DNA of 12,792 bases from JAAAOZ01 sp964496595 (GTDB lineage: Bacteria; Chloroflexota; Anaerolineae; B4-G1; SLSP01). The stretch covers positions 1 through 12,792 of the forward strand of contig CAZCAI010000140.1 in the NCBI GenBank assembly GCA_964496595.1. The letters are read 5' to 3'. Of the stretch, positions 6,602 to 12,792 are shown piece by piece (position 1 is the stretch's first letter; each line of letters starts with the position of its first letter). Position numbers and translations under genes: made by a program. A model generated the notes under the pieces. The model was given only the letters and a program-made list of their open reading frames with translations, did not search any database and had not been told where the DNA came from.

Positions 6602-9094
6602 ATGCGTTATGGATATTTTGACGATGCACACCGCGAGTATGTGATCACCCGGCCCGATACGCCCTGGCCGTGGATCAATTATCTGGGCAGCCAGGCCTAC
6701 TTTGGGCTGATCTCCAACACGGCGGGCGGCTACAGCTTCTACAAGGATGCGCGGCTCCGCCGCCTGACGCGCTACCGCTACAACAACGCGCCGCTGGACA
6801 CCGGCGGACGCTACATCTATATACGCGATGAGAGCGACGGCGCGTTCTGGTCGCCCTCGTGGCAGCCCACGCGCCAGCCGCTGGAGGATTACGCCTGCCG
6901 GCACGGGATGGGCTACTCGGTCATCGGCGGCACGCGCCGGCAGATCGAGGTACGCACGCGCTACTTCGTCCCCCTGGATGAGACGCTGGAGCTGTGGCAG
7001 TGCACCGTGACCAATCACCGCGCCGAACCGGCGACGCTCTCGCTCTTTTCCTGCGTGGAGTTCGCGCTGTGGGACGCGCACGACGACGCGACGAACTTCC
7101 AGCGCAACTTCAACACCGGCGAGGTCGAGATCGAGGACGACGTCATCTATCACAAGACGGAGTACCGCGAGCGCCGCGATCACTTCGCCTACTTCGCCTG
7201 CTCCGAGCCGTTGGCTGGCTTCGATACGCAGCGCGAGGATTTTCTGGGGCCATATCGCGGCTGGGAGGCGCCCGTCGCCGTGGAGGAGGGCGCGACCCGC
7301 GACTCCGTCGCGCACGGCTGGTCGCCCATCGGCGCGCATCACGTCCGGCTCACATTGGCGCCGGGGGAATCCCGGCAGGTGATCTTTATGCTCGGCTATC
7401 ACGAGGTGCAAGGGGCAGGAGGCAAGGGGCAAGGGGCAAAGTTCGATCCGCCCGATTCGCAGCGCATCAACAAGCAGGGCGTGCAGCCCATCATCGAGCG
7501 GTATCGCGATCCCGCCGCCGTGGATGCGGCCTTCGAGGCGCTGGGCGAGCATTGGGACGCGCTGCTGGCCCGCTTCCACGTGGAGACGCCCAGCGAGCAC
7601 GTGAATCGCATGGTCAATATCTGGAACACCTACCAGTGCATGGTCACCTTCAACCTCTCGCGCTCCGCCTCCTACTTTGAGTCGGGCGTCGGGCGGGGGA
7701 TGGGCTTCCGCGACTCGAACCAGGACATCCTGGGCTTCGTCCACATCATCCCGGAGCGCGCCCGCGAGCGCCTCTTGGATCTGGCCGCGACGCAGTTGGC
7801 CGATGGCGGCGCGTATCATCAATACCAGCCGCTCACCAGGCGCGGCAATGACGCCGTCGGCAGCGGCTTCAACGACGATCCGCTGTGGCTGATCTTGGCG
7901 GCGGCGGCCTATCTGGAGGAGACGGGGGATTTTTCGCTCTTAGACGAACCCGTGCCCTACGAGAACGAGCCGGGCAGCGAGACGCCCTTCTACGAGCACC
8001 TGATCCGGGCCGCGCGCTACACGCTGAACAACCTCGGCCCGCACGACCTGCCCCTCATCGGCCACGCCGACTGGAACGACTGCCTCAACCTCAACACCTT
8101 CTCCGAGGAGCCGGGCGAATCATTCCAGTTGTTGCAGAGCCGCGATGGCGAGACGGCGGAGTCGCTCTTCATCGCGGGGCAATTTGTGCTGGCCGCCGAG
8201 GCGCTGGCTGCTATCGCCCATCACCACAACGCGCCCCCAGATGAGGCGTGGCTGGTGGACGCGGCCCGCGAGATGACGGCGGCGGTCGAGGCGCACGGCT
8301 GGGATGGCGGGTGGTTCCTGCGCGCCTACGACGATTTCGGCGAGAAGGTCGGCTCGCAGGCCAACGACGAGGGGCAGATCTTCATCGAGCCGCAAGGGAT
8401 GTGCGTGATGGCCGGGATCGGTCAGGCGGATGGGCGCGCGGCGCAGGCGCTGGACGCCGTCCACGAGCGCCTCGCCACCAAGCACGGCATCGTGCTGCAC
8501 CAGCCGGCCTACACGCGCTACCACGTCGAGTTGGGCGAGATCAGCACCTATCCGCCGGGCTACAAGGAGAACGCGGGCATCTTCTGCCACGCCAACCCGT
8601 GGATCATCATCGCGGAGGCGCAGGTGGGTCGCGCCGACCGCGCCTTCGACTACTACACGCGCATCTGCCCCTCCGCGCGCGAGGCCATCAGCGAGCAGCA
8701 CCGCTGCGAGCCGTACGTCTACGCGCAGATGATCGCCGGCAAGGACGCGCCCAGCTTCGGCGAGGCGAAGAACTCGTGGCTCACGGGCACGGCGGCGTGG
8801 AACTTCGTCGCCATCACCCAGTGGATCTTGGGCATCCGCCCGACCCATCGCAGATCAAGCGATCCGCAGATCGCTGACGCGGGGCTGCGCGTCGCGCCCG
8901 TCATTCCGGCGGATTGGGAGGGCTTCACCGCCACGCGCGTCTTTCGCGGCGTGACGTATCATATCACTGTGAATCGCGAGGGGCCGGGCAACGATGTGGC
9001 GCTCATTGTGGATGGCGAACCCGTCAAGGGTAATATCGTCCCGCTGCCGGAAGAGGGCGCCCGAGAGGTGCATGTCGAGGCGGTGATTGGATAA
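6602..9094 (+). CDS. cbp: Cellobiose phosphorylase (GH94)
   Basis: This 830-residue enzyme catalyses phosphorolysis of cellobiose to alpha-glucose 1-phosphate and glucose in the cytoplasm. The length and motifs match characterised cellobiose phosphorylases such as the Cellulomonas gilvus enzyme throughout. Visible features are the N-terminal GYFDDAHREYVITRPDTPWP, the QDILGFVHIIPERARERLLD helix, the AYHQYQPLTRRGN loop, and the catalytic acid Asp490 in HADWNDCLNL. YPPGYKENAGIFCHANPW (650-667) supplies the phosphate-site His663, and SWLTGTAAW (725-733) supplies Thr730. The start at 6602 is chosen because GGGAGAGG lies 8 bases upstream and the paralogue begins at the same motif; a 30-residue longer reading from 6512 would begin at the transcription start. 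Residues 268-280 (EVQGAGGKGQGAK) are encoded by a heptamer tandem repeat in a surface-variable region. It is divergent from the glucokinase gene and convergent with the second GH94 gene. Confidence 0.93.
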   Translation: MRYGYFDDAHREYVITRPDTPWPWINYLGSQAYFGLISNTAGGYSFYKDARLRRLTRYRYNNAPLDTGGRYIYIRDESDGAFWSPSWQPTRQPLEDYACRHGMGYSVIGGTRRQIEVRTRYFVPLDETLELWQCTVTNHRAEPATLSLFSCVEFALWDAHDDATNFQRNFNTGEVEIEDDVIYHKTEYRERRDHFAYFACSEPLAGFDTQREDFLGPYRGWEAPVAVEEGATRDSVAHGWSPIGAHHVRLTLAPGESRQVIFMLGYHEVQGAGGKGQGAKFDPPDSQRINKQGVQPIIERYRDPAAVDAAFEALGEHWDALLARFHVETPSEHVNRMVNIWNTYQCMVTFNLSRSASYFESGVGRGMGFRDSNQDILGFVHIIPERARERLLDLAATQLADGGAYHQYQPLTRRGNDAVGSGFNDDPLWLILAAAAYLEETGDFSLLDEPVPYENEPGSETPFYEHLIRAARYTLNNLGPHDLPLIGHADWNDCLNLNTFSEEPGESFQLLQSRDGETAESLFIAGQFVLAAEALAAIAHHHNAPPDEAWLVDAAREMTAAVEAHGWDGGWFLRAYDDFGEKVGSQANDEGQIFIEPQGMCVMAGIGQADGRAAQALDAVHERLATKHGIVLHQPAYTRYHVELGEISTYPPGYKENAGIFCHANPWIIIAEAQVGRADRAFDYYTRICPSAREAISEQHRCEPYVYAQMIAGKDAPSFGEAKNSWLTGTAAWNFVAITQWILGIRPTHRRSSDPQIADAGLRVAPVIPADWEGFTATRVFRGVTYHITVNREGPGNDVALIVDGEPVKGNIVPLPEEGAREVHVEAVIG
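7404..7438 (+). repeat. Five tandem heptamers (AGGGGCA type) inside the cellobiose phosphorylase gene
   Basis: Five consecutive 7-base units are seen: AGGTGCA, AGGGGCA, GGAGGCA, AGGGGCA, AGGGGCA. The unit length is not a multiple of three, so gain or loss of one unit would shift the frame. The repeat encodes a Gly/Gln/Lys-rich stretch at residues 268-280, where other cellobiose phosphorylases carry an unrelated loop before the INK motif. Confidence 0.8.
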
Positions 9095-9100
9095 AATTAG

Positions 9101-9135
9101 AGGCCCGAAGGGTGTTTCGAAAACCCTTCGGGCCT
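9101..9135 (+). terminator. Hairpin after cellobiose phosphorylase, probable terminator
   Basis: A perfect 13-bp GC-rich stem pairs 9101-9113 with 9123-9135 around a 9-base loop, 6 bases after the stop codon. The plus side lacks a T run (AACCA follows). On the minus strand the stem is followed by TAATTTTAT, so it may act better as a terminator for the opposing gene or serve both directions. Confidence 0.6.
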
Positions 9136-9165
9136 AACCACAGTTGGATAAAATATCCCCTAGGC

Positions 9166-9189
9166 AGAGACGCAAGATTTTGCGTCTCT
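9166..9189 (-). terminator. Palindromic hairpin after the second GH94 gene, possible terminator or REP-like unit
   Basis: A perfect 10-bp stem (AGAGACGCAA with TTGCGTCTCT) surrounds a 4-base GATT loop and ends 1 base before the minus-strand stop codon region at 9191. There is no T run directly after it. Palindromes of the form GAGACGCAA...TTGCGTCTC are, from memory, recurrent in cyanobacterial and Chloroflexi genomes, so it may be a dispersed repeat unit that also works as a transcript end. Confidence 0.5.
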
Positions 9190-9190
9190 A

Positions 9191-11617
9191 CTACCCCAGC
9201 CAGACCTCCACGCGGTTGGTGGATTGCATTCTATCGATAGGAACGAGGTTCCCCTTGATTTCTTCCCCGTTGAGCGTCATCTTCTCGACGCCGCGCTGCG
9301 CGTGGTTGGGATTATGTACCTGGATTTCCAGCGTCTTGCCCCTGAAGACGCGCTTGACGGAAAAACCATCCCACGCGGAGGGGATGCAGGGATCGATGCG
9401 CAAGCCATTCAACTCGGGGCGGATGCCTAAGATGTAGTGCGTAGCGCTGAAGTAGAACCAGGCCGCCGCGCCGGTCAGCCACGAGGTGCGCGTGTTGCCT
9501 TCCCGGGGGGAGAAGCGCGAGTAGGTCGTTTGCCCCTGGACGTACGGCTCGCTCTGGCGGATCTCGGCGCGGGTGTTGTAGGCGGCGGGCATGGCGGCGC
9601 GCAGATAGTCGTAGGCGCGATCGCCGTGGCCGAGCATGCATTCCGCCATCATGCCCCACCCCTGGGTGTGATTGAAGATGCCGGCGTTTTCCTTGATGCC
9701 GGGATTGAAGACCACCGAGCGCATCACCTCGACCGAGGTTTTGACGAAGGGCGGCGCGCAGAGCATCAGCCCGTAGTCTGTCGCCAGGCGTTCGTTCACC
9801 GTCTGCATGCAGCGTTGCGCCTGTTCCTCGGTCGCCGCGCCGCTGATCACGGCCCAGACCTGCGTGTTCAGGTAGACCTGGCCCTCCTCGAAATCCTGAG
9901 TGCCGTACACGGTGCCATCCTCGGCGATGGCCCAGATGAACCAGTCGCCGTCCCAGGTGGAGGCCTGGATGTTCTCCAGGAGAGGCTCCATCTGAGCTTC
10001 GGCCCAGGCTTTGTCCGCCGGCCGGTCGATCTGTTCGGCAATCTCGGCCAGCGTCTTCAAGCCGAGATAGACCTGGAAGGCCACGAAGAGGCTCTCGCCG
10101 TTGAATCCCAGCTTCAGACAGTCGTTCCAGTCCGCCAGCAATCCGCAGGGGAGGCCGTTTCGGCCCGTGCGCTCCAGGTTGAATTCCAAGGCGCGGCGCA
10201 GGTGATCGAAGACCGTGTCCTCGCCCTCGTCAGCGTAGGGCAGCACTTTGTGGTAGAAATCGATATCGCCGGTTTCGTTGACGTAGGCCGGCGCCGCGTT
10301 GAAGAACCACAGGCAATCGTCCGAGCGGAACTCCTCCGGCGCGGGCGCTTGCTCCTCGCCAGGATGATGATCGAAGGGCTTGATGACGGGGATCGCGCCG
10401 CCGTTCTGGACCTGCCCCGTGAGCATCAGCTCCAGGCGTTGCCGCGCCTCCTCTGGGATGGCGGTGAGCACGCCCAGAACGTCCTGTACCGAGTCGCGAT
10501 ACCCCAGCCCGTCGCGCTCGCCGTTGTAGACCAGGCTGGCCGCTCGCGACCAGTTGTAGGTGATCAGGCAGTTGTAGAGGCCCCACACATTCACGCTATG
10601 ATTAAGTTCTTCGTCGGGGGTATCGACGACCATCTGGCCCAGTTTGGCGTGCCAGCTCTGCTTCAGCTTTTCAAATTCGATATCCGCCCGCTCGAAGGAG
10701 CCGAACGTCTCCATCGTCTCGACGCCGGTCGTGCGCGCGTCGCCGATGCCCAGCAGGATCATCACCTCGCGGCTCTCGCCCGGTTGCAGGGTGAGTTCGG
10801 CCTGCAAGGTGCCGCAGGCGTTATCGCCGTAGGCGTCGCTATCGGAGCAGCGCCCGATCTCGACCGCGTGGGGATGATCGTATCCGCCATACGTCCCCAG
10901 GAAGGCCTCACGGCTGGTCTCGTAGCCGGTGACGGGCGCGCCGACCAGGCCCATCCAGGAGCATTGAGGGAGGTCGCCCTCCGCGATGGCGCTCTCAGCG
11001 TCGTTCGCGCCCTGAGGGGCGTTCGCCTGCTCAATGAGATTATCGTGAATGGCGATGCGCAGCAGGCCGTTGTCGAGGCGCTGGCCCTTAACGATGAACA
11101 AGGAGTACTGCAAGTTGACCGTGTCCTGCCTGGTATCCCAGTTGTTGGTGAATTCGCAGAACGAGAAGACCGCCAGCGTCCGGGGGCGGTCGCTCTCATT
11201 GACCAGCTTCAAGCGCCAATATTCAAAAGTCTCGCCCAGGGGGACGTAATAGGTGGCTTGGGAGCGAATACCGGCGTATTTTGATTCGATGATGGTGTAG
11301 CCCGTGCCGTGACGGCAAATCGAATCGTAGATTAAGAGCGGCTTGCCCACCGGCTGCCACGAGGCCGACCAATAGTCGCCGCTTGCCTGATCGCGGATGT
11401 AAAAGTAACGTCCCGGCTGATCCATGGGGACGCTGTTGAAGCGGAGCCGCAGAAATCGGCCCTGGGCGCCGGATTTGTAAAAGCCGTAGCCGCCCGCGTT
11501 GTTGGTGATGAGCGCGCCGTATTCCGTTGTACCCAGGTAATTGCTCCACGATTGGGGCGTATCCGGGCGGGTGATCACATATTCGCGATTGGCATCGTCA
11601 AAGTAACCGAATTTCAT
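9191..11617 (-). CDS. GH94 family glycoside phosphorylase of undetermined specificity
   Basis: This 808-residue protein is a second complete GH94 enzyme, clearly divergent from the cellobiose phosphorylase next to it. It keeps the fold markers: GYFDDANREYVITRPDTPQS at the N-terminus, GLGYRDSVQDVLGVL, the catalytic acid Asp496 in LADWNDCLKLG, GIKENAGIFNHTQGW with phosphate-site His650, and SWLTGAAAW (712-720). The regions that shape the sugar pocket differ. The cellobiose-type AYHQYQPLT loop is replaced by AIPVIKPFDHHPGEEQ, and the insert after ADWND is short. These parts recall chitobiose-phosphorylase-like members more than cellobiose-type ones, but specificity cannot be settled; beta-1,3- or other disaccharides are possible. 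The start at 11617 is chosen over 11674 because it matches the paralogue and has GAGAGG 5 bases upstream. It converges on the cellobiose phosphorylase gene and follows the DUF3368 gene by 115 bases, with no promoter I would defend. Confidence 0.85.
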   Translation of the reverse strand: MKFGYFDDANREYVITRPDTPQSWSNYLGTTEYGALITNNAGGYGFYKSGAQGRFLRLRFNSVPMDQPGRYFYIRDQASGDYWSASWQPVGKPLLIYDSICRHGTGYTIIESKYAGIRSQATYYVPLGETFEYWRLKLVNESDRPRTLAVFSFCEFTNNWDTRQDTVNLQYSLFIVKGQRLDNGLLRIAIHDNLIEQANAPQGANDAESAIAEGDLPQCSWMGLVGAPVTGYETSREAFLGTYGGYDHPHAVEIGRCSDSDAYGDNACGTLQAELTLQPGESREVMILLGIGDARTTGVETMETFGSFERADIEFEKLKQSWHAKLGQMVVDTPDEELNHSVNVWGLYNCLITYNWSRAASLVYNGERDGLGYRDSVQDVLGVLTAIPEEARQRLELMLTGQVQNGGAIPVIKPFDHHPGEEQAPAPEEFRSDDCLWFFNAAPAYVNETGDIDFYHKVLPYADEGEDTVFDHLRRALEFNLERTGRNGLPCGLLADWNDCLKLGFNGESLFVAFQVYLGLKTLAEIAEQIDRPADKAWAEAQMEPLLENIQASTWDGDWFIWAIAEDGTVYGTQDFEEGQVYLNTQVWAVISGAATEEQAQRCMQTVNERLATDYGLMLCAPPFVKTSVEVMRSVVFNPGIKENAGIFNHTQGWGMMAECMLGHGDRAYDYLRAAMPAAYNTRAEIRQSEPYVQGQTTYSRFSPREGNTRTSWLTGAAAWFYFSATHYILGIRPELNGLRIDPCIPSAWDGFSVKRVFRGKTLEIQVHNPNHAQRGVEKMTLNGEEIKGNLVPIDRMQSTNRVEVWLG

Positions 11618-11732
11618 CATAACCTCTCTTTTTCTGATTGTGTGGGATAGGTGGGTGACAGCACGTGGCATCACCTCTAGAGATATTTTCTCGCCACAAC
11701 CTTTGCAAGGTCATCGTTATAACCTCTCAAAA

Positions 11733-12218
11733 TCATTCCTCAGCCTTGCGTTTTAACATCTGAATAACCGATTCGGAAATCCATAAGCCGGCATTCTGTA
11801 ATTTGCGCAGGGATTGTTCAACCGAAGCAATCAGCCCGTGCTCCTTCGCCAGGATTAAAATTGTCCCGCTTCCCATTGTCTGAAGGCCCAAAGACCTTGC
11901 GCATTTCTTGGCTAGCATATCATCCAAGACAGGGGTGTAACCGCGATGTTTTAGTGCAAAACTAATTACTTCCGTTTCGCCTGCTCCCAAGTCCCAGCGC
12001 ATCACAGCCGGCATCGGACGAATCTCTTCTTTGCTAACCCAGGACAACTCCGGTAACATTCGAGCAGCTTGATCGAAGTGCGGCCCTGCAAAAATCTCCA
12101 ACCAGACCGCTTCCGGGATCACAATATCAGAGAATAACTCCGGCAAGATAAAAGCCAACTCGCTGTTACAGAGCAGAATCAGGGGCGAGGCGTTGAGAAC
12201 AATCTTCTCCACGGGCAT
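11733..12218 (-). CDS. DUF3368 family PIN-like toxin
   Basis: This 161-residue protein fits the DUF3368 family, PIN-like proteins that pair with UPF0175 antitoxins and are presumed ribonucleases. Its motifs are VLNASPLILL (Asn9 at the usual first-acid position, a variant I recall as common in this family), Glu36/Glu41 in the IPEAVWLEIF helix, LGAGETEVISFAL (Glu81, Glu83), VLDDMLAKKCARSLGL (Asp99, Asp100), and the closing GSGTILILAKEHGLI. The gene begins inside the end of the upstream gene, overlapping it by 53 bases in another frame. A strong GGAGGAGG lies 9 bases before its ATG, within the upstream coding region. This supports the start and suggests coupled but separately primed translation. 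The role as a toxin is inferred from the family and from the gene pair. Confidence 0.82.
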   Translation of the reverse strand: MPVEKIVLNASPLILLCNSELAFILPELFSDIVIPEAVWLEIFAGPHFDQAARMLPELSWVSKEEIRPMPAVMRWDLGAGETEVISFALKHRGYTPVLDDMLAKKCARSLGLQTMGSGTILILAKEHGLIASVEQSLRKLQNAGLWISESVIQMLKRKAEE

Positions 12219-12468
12219 GGCGCAATTCCTCCTCCAACAGATCGGGCGTGTATTGAATGGCCGACACTTCGTACCGGGATAGCAAGTTTAGGAAAGCGTA
12301 TCTGGAAAGTCCCGCGATTTCGGCGGCTTTATCTTGGCTTATCATACCAGCCTCGTACCATTTGACCACGGCGGCATACTTCATTTCCTGGACAAACTCC
12401 GCCGGGGACTTGCGCAAGGCCGAGAAAGCCGATTCCGGCAACTCGATTGTATATGTTTTGAGACTCAT
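12166..12468 (-). CDS. UPF0175 family antitoxin
   Basis: This 100-residue protein matches UPF0175, small proteins with a central helix-turn-helix that accompany DUF3368 toxins. The typical features are an N-terminal strand (TYTIELPESAFSAL), EFVQEMKYAAVVKWYEAGMI (about residues 24-43), DKAAEIAGLSRYAFLNLLSR as the probable DNA-binding helix pair (46-65), and the closing YTPDLLEEELRHARG (73-87). The last 13 residues extend past the usual family end and are encoded by the stretch shared with the toxin gene. AGGAG stands 7 bases before the ATG, and a promoter with a perfect -10 lies at 12535-12564. Autorepression by the antitoxin is usual for such pairs, but I found no convincing operator. Confidence 0.85.
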   Translation of the reverse strand: MSLKTYTIELPESAFSALRKSPAEFVQEMKYAAVVKWYEAGMISQDKAAEIAGLSRYAFLNLLSRYEVSAIQYTPDLLEEELRHARGEDCSQRLAPDSAL

Positions 12469-12534
12469 ACGTTGCTCCTTTCACCTACCGACAGACCATT
12501 TATTAGAGAAACTCATTTACCTGCCTCTTTTTCA

Positions 12535-12564
12535 ATTATACACCGGATGCCCCTAATCTTACAA
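12535..12564 (-). promoter_or_regulatory. Promoter of the UPF0175/DUF3368 module
   Basis: On the minus strand, TTGTAA (12564-12559) precedes a perfect TATAAT (12540-12535) by 18 bases. The -35 box matches 4 of 6 consensus bases. The leader to the ATG at 12468 would be about 60 bases. Confidence 0.5.
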
Positions 12565-12625
12565 AATCAAGCCCGCCAGGTGGATGGTAAGCCGCCGGAT
12601 GGGGGGGTGTATGGATTTCTTGTGA

Positions 12626-12654
12626 TTGCCTATTCGGGGACTTCACAGTACAAT
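12626..12654 (+). promoter_or_regulatory. Candidate promoter of the amidohydrolase-like gene
   Basis: TTGCCT (12626-12631) and TACAAT (12649-12654) are 17 bases apart, and the start codon at 12698 lies about 37 bases past the expected transcription start. The -10 box has one mismatch and the -35 box two. Divergent from the toxin-antitoxin promoter in the same 229-base intergenic region. Confidence 0.4.
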
Positions 12655-12697
12655 ACCCTCGATAGTCCATCATACATAACCCACACGAGGAATGATT

Positions 12698-12792
12698 ATG
12701 AACAAAATCCTGTTTCGCAACTGTCGTTATCTGATTACCCAACCCACGCCCTTCGGCGGGATCATCGAGGATGGCGGCCTCTACATCGAGGG
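12698..12792 (+). CDS. Amidohydrolase-like protein, N-terminal fragment cut by the window edge
   Basis: Only the first 31 codons are present. They read KILFRNCRYLITQ, then a short turn, then GGIIEDGGLYIEG. This is the beta-strand pattern of the small composite domain that opens TRZ/ATZ-type amidohydrolases (cytosine/guanine deaminase and chlorohydrolase-like enzymes). No catalytic residue lies in the visible part, so the reaction cannot be named. The ATG at 12698 is preferred over the in-frame ATG at 12692 because GAGG (12687-12690) is 7 bases before the former and only 1 base before the latter. It is transcribed away from the toxin-antitoxin pair. Confidence 0.55.
   Translation, partial: MNKILFRNCRYLITQPTPFGGIIEDGGLYIE

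Noticed and set aside
6572..7822. Minus-strand open frame of 416 codons opposite cellobiose phosphorylase
   Set aside because: The coding strand carries the full conserved enzyme; the opposite frame has no recognisable motif or ribosome-binding site.
9437..11284. Long plus-strand open frame of 615 codons opposite the second GH94 gene
   Set aside because: It is antisense to a gene with complete GH94 motifs, is rich in Arg, Ala, Gly and Val, and shows no domain; it reflects high-GC codon use on the other strand.
12178..12218. Missing first acidic residue (Asn9) in the DUF3368 protein as a sign of an inactive toxin
   Set aside because: Asn at this position is, as far as I recall, common in DUF3368 proteins, so it does not indicate inactivation.

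Overview
The window looks like a chromosomal segment from a GC-rich bacterium. The gene families suggest a heterotroph of the Chloroflexota (Anaerolineae-like) type: class I-type fumarase in two polypeptides, a geranylgeranyl-reductase-family flavoprotein, a zinc-type ROK sugar kinase and two GH94 phosphorylases. That placement is inference from gene content and composition; no rRNA, tRNA or marker gene is present to prove it.

Layout. Positions 142-972 (minus) encode a luciferase-like flavin-dependent oxidoreductase. Positions 973-1414 hold no gene but contain a MITE-like inverted-repeat element (about 1003-1251) and a rho-independent terminator (1361-1396). A PIN toxin with its small partner gene follows (1415-2125, minus). 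Positions 2275-2642 (minus) hold a decayed fragment of a PEP-synthase/pyruvate-phosphate-dikinase-like gene. Next comes a four-gene minus-strand run, in transcription order: ROK glucokinase (6391-5411), fumarase alpha (5330-4494), geranylgeranyl-reductase-family FAD protein (4463-3264) and fumarase beta (3244-2666). Across a 210-bp divergent intergenic region lies cellobiose phosphorylase (6602-9094, plus). It converges on a second, different GH94 phosphorylase (11617-9191, minus), with two hairpins between them. An overlapping UPF0175/DUF3368 toxin-antitoxin pair (12468-11733, minus) and the first 31 codons of an amidohydrolase-like gene (12698 onward, plus) close the window.

How the genes fit together. 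Cellobiose phosphorylase splits cellobiose with phosphate into glucose and glucose 1-phosphate. The divergently transcribed ROK kinase can phosphorylate the free glucose, so both halves of the sugar enter metabolism. The two genes share back-to-back near-consensus sigma70-type promoters whose -35 boxes are only 4 bp apart, which suggests coordinated or mutually exclusive expression. Fumarase lies in the same apparent operon as the kinase, with a flavoprotein gene between its two subunits. Two toxin-antitoxin modules that look AT-richer than the metabolic core flank it, and the left side also carries a small repeat element and a gene remnant, so the edges look more recently rearranged than the centre.

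I found no CRISPR array, RNA gene, transposase or phage gene. I do not see a clearly new multi-gene system. The most interesting items are the shared divergent promoter, the second GH94 enzyme of unknown specificity, the heptamer tandem repeat inside cellobiose phosphorylase, the MITE-like element and the PEP-synthase remnant.
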